From Nitrospirota bacterium (GTDB lineage Bacteria; Nitrospirota; Thermodesulfovibrionia; UBA6902), in contig JACQZF010000059.1 in NCBI GenBank assembly GCA_016213945.1, positions 1 through 32,980 of the forward strand: 32,980 nt of DNA, in the 5' to 3' direction. Shown in pieces: positions 14,768-22,226 of this stretch. Every line of letters begins with the position of its first letter. Position 1 is the stretch's first letter. Under the pieces are notes generated by a model. It was not told the DNA's origin. It saw only the letters and a program-made list of their open reading frames with translations, and searched no databases. A program made the position numbers and the translations under genes.

Positions 14768-15865
14768 TTATATTATCTCAAGTTCAGCCTTTAATGCCCC
14801 TGAAGCCTTTAAGGCCTGAAGTATGGATATCAGGTCGCGGGGCGTAACTCCGAGCACATTTAATGCCCTTACTATTTCGCCTAAAGTAACACCCGATACT
14901 TCAATAAGCGACCCCTTTTGTTCTTTGACTGCAATATCCGTCCTCGGCACCGCAACAGTCGCTGCCTGCTCAGGAGCAAAAGGCAGAGGCTGGGAAACCT
15001 GCGGTGTTTCTTTAATTTCAATTGTAAGCGATCCGTGCGCGATGGCAACAGGCGATATCTTCACATTATCGCCCATTACAATGGTCCCGGTTCTCTCATT
15101 AATTACAACTTTTGCAGGTATATCGATTTTCACATCCAGTGTTTCAACTTTTGTAATCAATCCTACAACGTTGTTTTTAAAGTCCGTCGGTACAGACAAT
15201 TTTATTGCCGACGAATCCACAGTAAAAGCGTAATTACCGTTCAGGACATTATTTATCTCTTTTGAGACCGTATCCGCAGTAGTAAAATCCGCCTTGTGGA
15301 GAAACAGCCTGATATTATTCCCGTCTCCGAGTTTAAACGGCGGCTCCTTTTCAATGATCACCCCCTCGGGGATTTTCCCCGCTGTAGGGTGGTTCTTCTG
15401 GGCTGTCGCGCCTTCGCCTGACGCAGCAAATCCACCTATGGAAACAGGTCCCTGTGCAAGTGCGTATACCTTGCCGTCAGGTCCCTTCAGAGGGGCCAGA
15501 AGCAGCGTGCCGCCCTGGATACTCTTTGCATCGCCGATGGTTGAAACAAGCGCGTCAACCTTTATCCCGGGTTTTGCAAAAGGCGGAAGCGTCGCGGTAA
15601 TCACAACTGCCGCTATATTTTTTGACTGAAGGTCCCGTGCGTTAATTGAAAGTCCCATACGGTTGAGCATATTCACAATGCCCTGCGCCGCTGTCAGCCC
15701 TTTATCGCCGGACCCGTCAAGGCCGATAATAATACCGTAACCTATCAGTTGGTTGTCCCTGACTCCTTCAAAGCTTGCAATATCTTTGATGCGATCAGCA
15801 CTTACTAAAGTAGGAAGTAGGAAGTAGGAGGTAAGAAGTAATAAACTAATTAGTGCTACTTTCAA
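14768..15865 (-). CDS. flgI: Flagellar P-ring protein FlgI
   Basis: I chose TTG 15865, which has AGAGGAAG just upstream and gives 365 residues with a clean signal peptide (LKVALISLLLLTSYFLLPTLVSA, cut before DRIKD). A GTG at 15931 would add 22 residues made from repeat DNA. The mature part has the FlgI core: IKDIASFEGVRDNQLIGYG, VVITATLPPF, QGGTLLLAPLKGPDGKVYALAQGP and the C-terminal ISILQALKASGALKAELEII. FlgI forms the P ring in the periplasm around the rod, with FlgA as its chaperone. The hydrophobic core of the signal peptide is encoded by a 7-bp tandem repeat (15808-15842). Confidence 0.95.
   Translation of the reverse strand: MKVALISLLLLTSYFLLPTLVSADRIKDIASFEGVRDNQLIGYGIIIGLDGSGDKGLTAAQGIVNMLNRMGLSINARDLQSKNIAAVVITATLPPFAKPGIKVDALVSTIGDAKSIQGGTLLLAPLKGPDGKVYALAQGPVSIGGFAASGEGATAQKNHPTAGKIPEGVIIEKEPPFKLGDGNNIRLFLHKADFTTADTVSKEINNVLNGNYAFTVDSSAIKLSVPTDFKNNVVGLITKVETLDVKIDIPAKVVINERTGTIVMGDNVKISPVAIAHGSLTIEIKETPQVSQPLPFAPEQAATVAVPRTDIAVKEQKGSLIEVSGVTLGEIVRALNVLGVTPRDLISILQALKASGALKAELEII
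15808..15842. repeat. Short tandem repeat, 7-bp period, inside the flgI signal peptide
   Basis: The plus strand repeats AGTAGGA three times and continues as GGTAAGAAGTA. On the coding strand it encodes the TSYFLLPT part of the FlgI signal peptide. Similar repeats with different units occur at other gene edges in the window. Confidence 0.8.
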
Positions 15866-15917
15866 AACTTCCTCTTTCAAATTTCCGACTTTTACCTCAC
15901 ATCTTATATGTTCTGAG

Positions 15918-15948
15918 TTCTCACTTCTCACTTCTCACTTCTCACTTT
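15918..15948. repeat. Short tandem repeat, 7-bp period, between flgH and flgI
   Basis: TCTCACT is repeated about four times between the flgH stop and the likely flgI start. It supplies the alternative GTG start at 15931, which looks accidental. Confidence 0.85.
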
Positions 15949-15950
15949 CT

Positions 15951-16730
15951 TTAGAACGGCCATACACCATCAAGTATTCTTACAAACCATCCGGGGCTTT
16001 GCTTTTCCTGCAAGACGCCGTCGCCTACGTAGTAAATTTGCGCGTCGGCCACTTTGGTGCTTGAGACCGTGTTGGCCGAATCAATATCGTCCGGCCTTAC
16101 CGCGCCGGTAAGGACCAAAATCTGTTTCTCATTATTAATGGTCAGTTCTTTTCTTGCTTCCAACATTAGGTTCCCGTTGGGCATTACTTCAACAACTTTT
16201 GCGGTTATTGTCGCTACAAGTTTCCCCTCTCTGTTTGTGTCCCCTTTACCCTTGAAATCAGATTTAGATGTGCTCTTGACCTCAGGCTGAAAAACATTAC
16301 CATCTTTAAAGAGGTTTTTCAGCAGGAAGGCATTCTGAAGGTTAAAATCATTGTTCATTCCGAATAGGTTCTCAAGCTTGAAATCCATGGTCGAATCACG
16401 GCTTGTTTGCGTATCCGCTGTTCCTGAGCCGGTGAGGGTTTCCACAATGTTTATTGTCACCAGGTCATTTAATCTCCTGGCCTTTGTATCTTCAAAAATA
16501 TTTTCAGAATCGCTCCAGAGGGAATTGGCAGACCTCCTGACCATTTCGTCTTCAGCCGGATGAACATATTTCGGAGGAGGAGGAGGCAGCATCGACATCG
16601 GCGTGGCGCAGCCGAGCAGAACACAGAACACAGAACACAGAGCACAGACAAAGAAAGTCTGTCTTATTGCTTTTGTCTTATTGCTTCTGTCATCTGACTT
16701 CTCAGAGTTCCACTCTAACCGTATTCTCAT
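15951..16730 (-). CDS. flgH: Flagellar L-ring lipoprotein FlgH
   Basis: This 259-residue protein has a long signal sequence with lipobox LLGC (Cys41), so it is lipidated and sent to the outer membrane. The conserved FlgH core follows: ANSLWSDSENIFEDTKARRLNDLVTINIVET, KSDFKGKGDTNREGKLVATITAKVVEVMPNGNLMLEA and GAVRPDDIDSANTVSSTKVADAQIYYVGDGVL. FlgH forms the L ring. The start (ATG 16730, GGAG 11 bases upstream) lies 29 bases inside flgA. The signal core FVCALCSVFCVLLGC is encoded by an 8-bp tandem repeat, and a proline run follows the lipobox. Confidence 0.96.
   Translation of the reverse strand: MRIRLEWNSEKSDDRSNKTKAIRQTFFVCALCSVFCVLLGCATPMSMLPPPPPKYVHPAEDEMVRRSANSLWSDSENIFEDTKARRLNDLVTINIVETLTGSGTADTQTSRDSTMDFKLENLFGMNNDFNLQNAFLLKNLFKDGNVFQPEVKSTSKSDFKGKGDTNREGKLVATITAKVVEVMPNGNLMLEARKELTINNEKQILVLTGAVRPDDIDSANTVSSTKVADAQIYYVGDGVLQEKQSPGWFVRILDGVWPF
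16617..16650. repeat. Short tandem repeat, 8-bp period, encoding the FlgH signal core
   Basis: AGAACAC is repeated with an 8-base period on the plus strand and drifts into AGAGCACAG. On the coding strand it is TGTGTTC repeats that encode CALCSVFCVLL, ending at the lipobox cysteine. Confidence 0.85.
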
Positions 16731-17415
16731 TGATTAACACTCCTCTCACCTCTTTTCTAGAGGACACATTTATTGCTCTGACCTGCATCCCTACATATCC
16801 CTTTTCTTTTGTTTCACCGACTGCAGTAATATTTATGCCTTGTGAATTTATTAAGAGCGCCACACGGCTACCCTTTTTTACTACCTGCTCTTTCTCAATC
16901 ATTCTTTCGGTGATCAATGCGTTTGCAACAGTGGAAACTTTAAGCGGCTTTCCAATGATCGTTTCAGACTCCCTGACAGCTCCTTGGGGCATTTTATTGA
17001 TTTCCACCTCTGATTGATAAATATCATCCTCATTCAGGACATATCCCTTCCTGAAAGGCCTTTTGCTTTTGATGACCTTCTCAAAGGCCCTGACATCAGC
17101 CCTCACAGTAACTTTCTGCCCGTCGTTAAAAATATATGAGAATATGCCATTACCGAGAGGGCCCTTTTCAACAACAATCATATCGGGTGTTCTATCAGGC
17201 ACGCTGCCGGTAACCTGGATATTTCTCACTTCGATCGTCTCCCATGGATAGTTGTCTCTCAGAAATGTTTTTAGAGTATCTTCAGGACTCCAGGAAAAAG
17301 CAAAGACAACAGAAGACAGAACACAGAAGACAGAACACAGAAGACAGGCAAAAACAGTCTGGCTTCTGGCTTCTGGCTTCTGGCTTCTATTTATTCCGTA
17401 TCCCTCTGTCTTCAT
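16702..17415 (-). CDS. flgA: Flagellar P-ring assembly chaperone FlgA
   Basis: This 237-residue protein has an N-terminal signal peptide (hydrophobic stretch at residues ~20-40 ending VVFAF). It has the FlgA/SAF C-terminal region (KSKRPFRKGYVLNEDDIYQSEVEINKMPQGAV, TVANALITERMIEKEQVVKKGSRVALLINS, GYVGMQVRAINVSSRKEVRGVLINENTVRVEL). FlgA is a periplasmic chaperone for FlgI. It follows flgG by one base and overlaps flgH by 29 bases. The first 40 residues come from two tandem repeats, and the hydrophobic part is nearly the same in sequence as that of FlgH although the proteins are unrelated. Confidence 0.93.
   Translation of the reverse strand: MKTEGYGINRSQKPEARSQTVFACLLCSVFCVLSSVVFAFSWSPEDTLKTFLRDNYPWETIEVRNIQVTGSVPDRTPDMIVVEKGPLGNGIFSYIFNDGQKVTVRADVRAFEKVIKSKRPFRKGYVLNEDDIYQSEVEINKMPQGAVRESETIIGKPLKVSTVANALITERMIEKEQVVKKGSRVALLINSQGINITAVGETKEKGYVGMQVRAINVSSRKEVRGVLINENTVRVEL
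17306..17347. repeat. Tandem repeat, 15-bp period, encoding the FlgA signal core
   Basis: AGAAGACAGAACAC repeats almost three times. On the coding strand it encodes the run FACLLCSVFCVLSSVV of the FlgA signal peptide. Confidence 0.85.
17358..17389. repeat. Tandem repeat, 7-bp period, at the start of flgA
   Basis: TCTGGCT is repeated four times. On the coding strand it becomes AGAAGCC units that encode the charged RSQKPEARSQ stretch right after the FlgA start. Confidence 0.85.
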
Positions 17416-17416
17416 A

Positions 17417-18205
17417 TTACCTCTTTATATTGTTCGCGATTGCGAGCATGTCATCCGACGACTGCACTACTTTGGAATTCAGTTCATATGCCCTTTGACT
17501 GACAATCATATTCACCATTTCCTCAACTATGTTCACGTTGCTCATCTCAAGAAAGCCCTGATTAATGGATCCAAGCCCGTCTGCGCCTGGATTCCCTGAT
17601 GTGGCTTCGCCTGAAGAGCCTGTTTCAAGAAAAAGGTTTTTACCTATCGCTTCAAGACCACCCGGATTAATAAACTGCGACAACTCTATCTGTCCTACCT
17701 GCGTAGGCGTGGAGCTTCCGGCCTGCAACGCCGAGACGGTCCCGTCCTGGGTTATCGTAATCTGAAGTGTGTTGGCTGGAATTGTAATAGCCGGCTCCAG
17801 CGGGTATCCGTCTGAGTTTACCATCTTACCTTCGCTGTCGAGCTTAAAGGAACCCGAACGCGAGTATGCAACTTCACCATCAGGCTTTAAAATCTTAAAA
17901 AATCCCTGCCCCTCGATTACAAGGTCAAGATTGTTTCCGGTAGAGACAAAATCTCCCTGCTGAAACATCTTCTGCACCGCGGCAGGCTTGACCCCGAGAC
18001 CTACCTGTATCCCTACCGGAAGCTCTACGCCTTCGGCAGACGACGCGCCGGGGGTTTTCAGTCCCTGGTACAGCAGTTCCTGAAAGTCAGCCCTGCTCTT
18101 TTTAAATCCGGTTGTATTTACGTTTGCGAGGTTGTTGGATATAACGTCTATATTGAGCCTCTGCGCCTCCATCCCTGTCGCCGCTATGAACAATGACCTT
18201 TGCAT
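17417..18205 (-). CDS. flgG: Distal rod protein FlgG
   Basis: The 262-residue length is normal for FlgG. The N-terminus [41 protein letters not shown] and the C-terminus ([44 protein letters not shown]) are the conserved rod/hook helices. The central [41 protein letters not shown] motifs also match. FlgG builds the distal rod through the P and L rings. It follows flgF with a 66-base gap that holds a perfect hairpin. Confidence 0.97.
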   Translation of the reverse strand: MQRSLFIAATGMEAQRLNIDVISNNLANVNTTGFKKSRADFQELLYQGLKTPGASSAEGVELPVGIQVGLGVKPAAVQKMFQQGDFVSTGNNLDLVIEGQGFFKILKPDGEVAYSRSGSFKLDSEGKMVNSDGYPLEPAITIPANTLQITITQDGTVSALQAGSSTPTQVGQIELSQFINPGGLEAIGKNLFLETGSSGEATSGNPGADGLGSINQGFLEMSNVNIVEEMVNMIVSQRAYELNSKVVQSSDDMLAIANNIKR

Positions 18206-18237
18206 TTTTTATCCTCCCAACTTCTGGCTCTTTTATA

Positions 18238-18258
18238 AGACGAGTCACAGACTCGTCT
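18238..18258 (-). other. Perfect 9-bp hairpin between flgF and flgG
   Basis: AGACGAGTC and GACTCGTCT pair perfectly around a three-base loop in the flgF-flgG gap. There is no T-run after the stem in the transcript (TATAAAAG follows), so it is more likely an mRNA processing or stability element, or a dispersed repeat, than a terminator. Confidence 0.5.
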
Positions 18259-18271
18259 CTACTCTTTACTC

Positions 18272-18979
18272 TTATCTACCCATCTCATTTGTAACTTTTG
18301 ACGTCGCATCATCAAATGACTGGATCATCTTCTGATAAGCCTCAAACTCCCTGACAGCGGTTATCATCTGCACCATCTCTTTAACCGCGTCGACATTAGA
18401 TGACTCAAGAAAGCCCTGGCTGACTGATGATTTAACTTCTTCGCCGGGAGTGTCCGTTACAAATACCCCGCCGTTTAATTTTTCAAGTGTGGACTTGTCA
18501 GAGAAATCAACGATCTTCAGTTTTCCGACTGATATGTCATCAACAAATACTTCGCCGGATGTGCTGATATTGATCTCCTTTCCCTGCACTGATATCGGGC
18601 CCCCGCTGCCGACAACTTTTGTTCCATCCTGAGTTGCGAGATAACCCTCGCTGTCAATCCTGAAATTACCGTTCCTCGTGTACTTATTATCTTCAAGCGA
18701 AAAAAAGCCTTCACCGTTGACGGCCAAGTCAAGCGGATTGCCGGTACTCATAATTCCTCCGCTTGAAAAGTCATTTTCAACCTTTCCGAGCTCGGCCATT
18801 GTCCTTCCATCGGTGACCAGCGGCGGTTTATTGTCCACCGGGATTAAATAGTCCTTAAATGATATCCGCTCTTTTTTATATCCCGGGGTGCTCGCATTCG
18901 CGACATTCTGGGCAAAGAGGTCCATATGTCTCTGCTTTAAAATTGCTCCTGAGAGCGCTATGTACATTCCTTTATACAT
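18272..18979 (-). CDS. flgF: Proximal rod protein FlgF
   Basis: I chose ATG 18979 (235 residues, MYKGMYIALSGAILKQ), which fits the usual FlgF start. The longer frame from 19051 begins in CACAGAG-type repeat DNA. Landmarks are RHMDLFAQNVANASTPGYKKERISF, GNPLDLAVNGEGFFSLEDNKYTRNGNFRIDSEGYL and the C-terminal SQGFLESSNVDAVKEMVQMITAVREFEAYQKMIQSFDD. FlgF is part of the rod between FlgC and FlgG. It is the first gene after the sigma-54-type promoter at 19108-19123. The start could also be the ATG at 18967. Confidence 0.94.
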   Translation of the reverse strand: MYKGMYIALSGAILKQRHMDLFAQNVANASTPGYKKERISFKDYLIPVDNKPPLVTDGRTMAELGKVENDFSSGGIMSTGNPLDLAVNGEGFFSLEDNKYTRNGNFRIDSEGYLATQDGTKVVGSGGPISVQGKEINISTSGEVFVDDISVGKLKIVDFSDKSTLEKLNGGVFVTDTPGEEVKSSVSQGFLESSNVDAVKEMVQMITAVREFEAYQKMIQSFDDATSKVTNEMGR

Positions 18980-18987
18980 CTTTTTAA

Positions 18988-19050
18988 ACCACAGAGTACA
19001 CAGAGAACAAGAAGTTTCTTTTGTTATTTTTCTCTGTGCGCTCTTTTTCA
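18988..19050. repeat. CACAGAG-type short repeat before flgF
   Basis: ACCACAGAGTACACAGAGAACAAG on one side and TTCTCTGTGCGCTCT on the other give an imperfect inverted pair of CACAGAG units in the flgF leader. Related strings appear at 19091-19101 and at 31023-31112. Confidence 0.6.
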
Positions 19051-19107
19051 TAAAATTTATTTTTCATAGTCTGTCTCTTAATCGCCTCAGTGTTCTCTGT
19101 GATTTAC

Positions 19108-19123
19108 TGCAAGCTTGATGCCA
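19108..19123 (-). promoter_or_regulatory. Sigma-54 (RpoN) promoter of the flgF operon
   Basis: The minus strand reads TGGCAT-CAAGC-TTGCA, with one mismatch to TGGCAC-N5-TTGCA and the correct spacing. It lies about 130 bases before flgF and points toward it, which places flgF-flgG-flgA-flgH-flgI-flgJ in the middle class of the flagellar hierarchy. Confidence 0.75.
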
Positions 19124-19218
19124 GCAATTTTCTCCTTGAGATCAAATCTCACCGTTGAAAAATCAACCACTTATATTTTCCCCCTGAAACCTTACCGTCA
19201 AATTTTTGGTTGCCCGGA

Positions 19219-19250
19219 GGAAATATTTTCCTGATAGAAAATATTTTCCT
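19219..19250. promoter_or_regulatory. Paired GAAAATATTTTC-type sites, candidate enhancer
   Basis: Two copies of AAATATTTTCCT start 18 bases apart (19221 and 19239). Each lies in a near-perfect or perfect palindrome, for example GAAAATATTTTC at 19237-19248. They sit 96-127 bases upstream of the sigma-54 promoter, the normal range for an activator binding site. The protein that would bind is not known. Confidence 0.4.
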
Positions 19251-19292
19251 TCCACCTCGCTGCATGGTTTCTTCACTTTATCGCTCCAGCTC

Positions 19293-19460
19293 TCATATCC
19301 TGATGTCCACCCTTCCCTCTTTTTCCTTCGGGTCTTCCGGCTCCTTTTTCTTTTCTCTTTTCTGGTCCTTGTTCCGGTTTCTGCGTTCAGTCTGTTCGGT
19401 TTCCTGCTCTTTCTTTACAACCGGTATACCGTATATGTTTCCCAATCCGTCCACTGCCAT
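19293..19460 (-). CDS. Candidate small charged protein (55 residues)
   Basis: The frame begins MAVDGLGNIYGIPVVKKEQE at ATG 19460 and ends VDIRI at TGA 19295-19293. After residue 16 it is almost all Lys, Arg, Glu, Asp, Gln, so it is probably disordered or helical. It lies between fliA and the sigma-54 promoter of flgF, on the same strand. An in-frame stop (19470-19472) sits four codons upstream, so no other start is available, and no clear ribosome-binding site is seen. The N-terminal MAVDGLGNIYGIPV looks non-random for a protein. I do not recognise a family and assign no function. It could also be chance. Confidence 0.45.
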   Translation of the reverse strand: MAVDGLGNIYGIPVVKKEQETEQTERRNRNKDQKREKKKEPEDPKEKEGRVDIRI

Positions 19461-19474
19461 TGCATTGTTTCAGA

Positions 19475-19547
19475 AGGCACAAAGGGACATAGGGGCAAAG
19501 AGCAGCTTACCTTCTCTTCTGCTCAGCGCCTCTGTGCCTTTGTGCCT
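19475..19547 (-). repeat. Inverted repeat after fliA
   Basis: AGGCACAAAGG (19475-19485) and CCTTTGTGCCT (19537-19547) are perfect 11-base complementary arms 51 bases apart, in the gap after the fliA stop. The sequence is of the same ACAAAGG/CACAGAG style as the other gene-edge repeats. It could fold in the transcript and limit read-through into the small frame at 19293-19460. Confidence 0.5.
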
Positions 19548-19552
19548 CACTT

Positions 19553-20284
19553 TCACCTCAGCTCCTGGACTTTTGACTTGAGCTTTACGAGCGCCTGCGT
19601 ATGGATCTGACATACGCGGGACTCTGTAATGCTCAGGACCCTGCCGATCTCCTGCATAGTAAGCTCTTCATAGTAGTAAAGAGACAATACAAGTTTTTCT
19701 TTTTCTGGCAGCGTGTCTATCAGTCCCGCAAGCTTGTCCTGCACGTCCTTTTCCTCAAGCGACTCAAGCGGCGTCTTTGCCGTAGGGTCGGCGATACATT
19801 CAGAAAGATTCAGATCACTGTCAGCGTATTTAGTGTTCTTGAAATCTTCCATCCTTATCGGCGAGGCGGAGACCGCGTACTGCAAGATCTTGTAGTATTC
19901 ATCAAGCGGCATCTTCAGCGTCTTTGCCACCTCGGTGTCATCAGGCATCCGTCCGTGCTTCTTTTCAAGCCGTTCACGCGCGTGATTGATCTCGTCAATC
20001 CTTTTTCTCATGGACCTCGGTATCCAGGCCGTGGCCCTGAGCTCATCTATCATCGCGCCTTTTATGCGCAGCTCCGCGTATGTTTTGAGTTTGACCTTAC
20101 CCGGTTCAAATCTCTCAAGCGCGTCCATCAAACCCATAAGGCCTACGCTTATCAGATCATCGATAGTCACGTGGGGCGGAAGCTTCCATGAAAGCCTGTA
20201 CGCGGTATACTTGATATAAGGCAGAAATTCCTTGATTATCTTTTCTTTCTGTTCTTCTTTTATCTCTGTCTTGTATTTTAGCAT
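19553..20284 (-). CDS. fliA: Flagellar sigma factor FliA (sigma-28)
   Basis: This 243-residue FliA has region 2 (LPYIKYTAYRLSWKLPPHVTIDDLISVGLMGLMDALERFEP, KLKTYAELRIKGAMIDELR, then WIPRSMRKRIDEIN), region 3, and region 4 (LVLSLYYYEELTMQEIGRVLSITESRVCQIHTQAL). It directs RNA polymerase to late flagellar promoters. Two matching promoters are visible in this window, before fliC and flgM, and a weaker one before the diguanylate cyclase gene. It overlaps flhG by 7 bases and is the last strongly supported gene of the fliL-to-fliA run. Confidence 0.97.
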   Translation of the reverse strand: MLKYKTEIKEEQKEKIIKEFLPYIKYTAYRLSWKLPPHVTIDDLISVGLMGLMDALERFEPGKVKLKTYAELRIKGAMIDELRATAWIPRSMRKRIDEINHARERLEKKHGRMPDDTEVAKTLKMPLDEYYKILQYAVSASPIRMEDFKNTKYADSDLNLSECIADPTAKTPLESLEEKDVQDKLAGLIDTLPEKEKLVLSLYYYEELTMQEIGRVLSITESRVCQIHTQALVKLKSKVQELR

Positions 20285-21126
20285 TTGGCCCTCAGCAGAC
20301 CTCCGAGAAAAAACTGGAGTGTCCCTTTAACGTTATTGTTGTTTTCACTGGAAATTTTATCTGCAATCTGCATCATGCTCTTTGCAGCCCCGCTGTTGGG
20401 ATATAGTTCAAGAAAAGCCTTTTGCTGCCGCACTGCTTTCTGCAGCAAATTGTCATAAGGCATAAACCCGAGGTAATCAAGAGATATGCTGAGGAACTTT
20501 TCCGCAGCGGTTGCAAGCCTCCAGAACACCGCAGCGGTTGCAAGCCTCCAGAACACATCGGTTGCCTCTTTAGCGTCCTTCACGTTATTGACAAGGACCT
20601 TAAAATTCTTTTCCTGGTATTTGGTAAATAAGACTTTTATAAGTGCGTACGCATCGGTCATCGCGGTCGGCTCTGCTGATGTCACTATGACTATCTCCTG
20701 CGCCGCCATGCAAAAAAACGCAACGTTAGTGGATATACCGGAGGAGGTATCTATCAACAGATAATCCACGTCGCCGTCATACGCCTCGAACTCTTCTATA
20801 AGCCTGAGCCTCTGAAATTCATCAAGCTCCGTAAGCTCCTGGATGCCGGAGCTGGCCGGCAGCACCTTGATGCCCATCGGCCCTTCAACGATAAGGTCTT
20901 TCAATTTCTTTTCCCCGGAAAACAAGTGCTTGATGTTATATTTCGTTGCGAGGTTAAGTATGACGTCTATATTGCTGAGCCCGAGGTCCGCGTCAAATAC
21001 AAGCACCTTTTTATTGAGTCTGCTTAACCCTATTGCAAGGTTTGCGGTGATATTCGTCTTTCCGACTCCGCCCTTGCCGCTTGCCACCGCTATTGTCCTG
21101 ATTGTCTTTCCTTCAGCGATATTCAT
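20278..21126 (-). CDS. flhG: Flagellar number regulator FlhG (MinD-like ATPase)
   Basis: This 282-residue ParA/MinD-type ATPase has the deviant Walker A GKGGVGKT at residues 17-24, switch I (DADLGLSNIDVILNL) and the Walker B-like DYLLIDTSSGI. It lacks a C-terminal amphipathic tail of MinD type. FlhG (FleN/YlxH) restrains flagellar number, acting on FlhF and often on the sigma-54 activator. Odd: residues 191-199 (VFWRLATAA) are repeated exactly at 200-208 because of a perfect 27-bp tandem duplication in the DNA. Typical relatives have only one copy in this helix. The frame stays open, so a protein with a longer helix would be made. Confidence 0.95.
   Translation of the reverse strand: MNIAEGKTIRTIAVASGKGGVGKTNITANLAIGLSRLNKKVLVFDADLGLSNIDVILNLATKYNIKHLFSGEKKLKDLIVEGPMGIKVLPASSGIQELTELDEFQRLRLIEEFEAYDGDVDYLLIDTSSGISTNVAFFCMAAQEIVIVTSAEPTAMTDAYALIKVLFTKYQEKNFKVLVNNVKDAKEATDVFWRLATAAVFWRLATAAEKFLSISLDYLGFMPYDNLLQKAVRQQKAFLELYPNSGAAKSMMQIADKISSENNNNVKGTLQFFLGGLLRAKC
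20502..20556. repeat. Perfect 27-bp tandem duplication inside flhG
   Basis: Bases 20503-20529 and 20530-20556 are identical. The duplication is in frame and adds nine residues. Perfect identity suggests it is recent or kept by copy-number change. Confidence 0.95.
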
Positions 21127-21128
21127 TG

Positions 21129-22226
21129 TTATGCGCTCCCTGTTCTTAATATGAGATTGGTCAATTTTTTATTGTCAACAAATTCTATATTGCCCGGCAC
21201 CCTCTGGCCTGTTGTTATATACGCGACAGGTTTCTTGTAAATGCGGCAGAGGTTGTATATCGGTCCTAATTTCACTGCCTCGTCTGTCTTTGTGAAGGCA
21301 ATGTAATCTATGGGAAGCGCGCCGTAGTGTTTATGAGTTTCCATGAGGAAATCGTTGTCGCTGGACGCGCTCAGCAAGAGCTGAGTTTCAACCGGCAGTC
21401 CCATTTTATAAACTTCCTTCAGGCTCCTGATATATTCATTGTCCCTGGGGTTCTGGCCCGTGGTGTCTATTAAAATTACGTCCCTGTCCGAAAGCTTCCT
21501 TATGCCTTTCTTTAATTCCTCCGTGCCTGAAACAACCTCAAGGGGGATCCCTATCATCTTTGCATAAATCCTTATCTGTTCTATCGCCCCTATCTTGAAA
21601 GTGTCGATCCCGATGATCCCGACCTTTCTTCCCTCTTTAATGGCCTTTGAAGCGAGCTTGGCAATTGTCGTTGTCTTGCCGACACCGGTAGGGCCAATGA
21701 GCATCAGCATCCTTCTGCTGAATTGACATGACATGTCCCAAACCTTTCTGGAAAAAAGCCTCGCCGAGTTCATATCGTCGGTCATGATCGTTTCGAGCTC
21801 CTCAATGGTGTTAGTCCTTTCAATAATACTGAGGGCAAATTCATCCTTGATCGATTTCTCGCGCAGGAAGTAAAATATGTTCCTCCTGTTTTCCGGCAGC
21901 GTCATTTCAAAACCGCTGTTCCTCATTATCTCTATGCTCTCTCTCAGGCTTCTAAGCTCGTTCTTCAGTTCCATGATGTCGCTGTTATGCACTGAAGGAG
22001 ACGAAGTTCCGCCATGTTCAGCCTTGCTGAAAAACGGCGCCGGAGAATTGAGTCCGGGCGCTCCGCCTGCGTCAACGTCATAATCCACCGCCGCTGTGAT
22101 CTCAACAAAAGACCTCGCGCCCTTTCTGTCTTCCGAAGAGAGTATCACGGCGTCTTCGCCAAGCTCTCTCTTTACCTGCGCAAGGGCCTCGCTGAAATTT
22201 TTAGCCTGAAACTTTTTAATTTTCAT
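21129..22226 (-). CDS. flhF: Flagellar placement GTPase FlhF
   Basis: This 365-residue SRP-type GTPase begins MKIKKFQAKNFSEALAQVKRELGEDAVILSS, the FlhF B domain. It has G1 GPTGVGKTTT at residues ~178-187, then DTFKIGAIEQIRIYAKM and DTTGQNPRDNEY, and ends in the NG domain (GPIYNLCRIYKKPVAYITTGQRVP). FlhF marks the pole or insertion site and recruits early components such as FliF. It lies 2 bases before flhG and overlaps flhA by 11 bases. Confidence 0.96.
   Translation of the reverse strand: MKIKKFQAKNFSEALAQVKRELGEDAVILSSEDRKGARSFVEITAAVDYDVDAGGAPGLNSPAPFFSKAEHGGTSSPSVHNSDIMELKNELRSLRESIEIMRNSGFEMTLPENRRNIFYFLREKSIKDEFALSIIERTNTIEELETIMTDDMNSARLFSRKVWDMSCQFSRRMLMLIGPTGVGKTTTIAKLASKAIKEGRKVGIIGIDTFKIGAIEQIRIYAKMIGIPLEVVSGTEELKKGIRKLSDRDVILIDTTGQNPRDNEYIRSLKEVYKMGLPVETQLLLSASSDNDFLMETHKHYGALPIDYIAFTKTDEAVKLGPIYNLCRIYKKPVAYITTGQRVPGNIEFVDNKKLTNLILRTGSA

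Noticed and set aside
15866-15931. Longer N-terminus for FlgI from GTG 15931
   Set aside because: It would put 22 residues of repeat-derived sequence before a complete signal peptide, and its upstream region is only tandem repeat with no good ribosome-binding site.
19206-19610. Plus-strand open frame of 134 codons near fliA
   Set aside because: Low-complexity Phe/Leu/Ser-rich reading of AG-rich DNA on the other strand; it overlaps the small charged frame and fliA and has no recognisable domain.
19848-19860. Sigma-28-like -10 (GCCGATAA) inside fliA
   Set aside because: No -35 at the right spacing; the bases are explained by the coding sequence.
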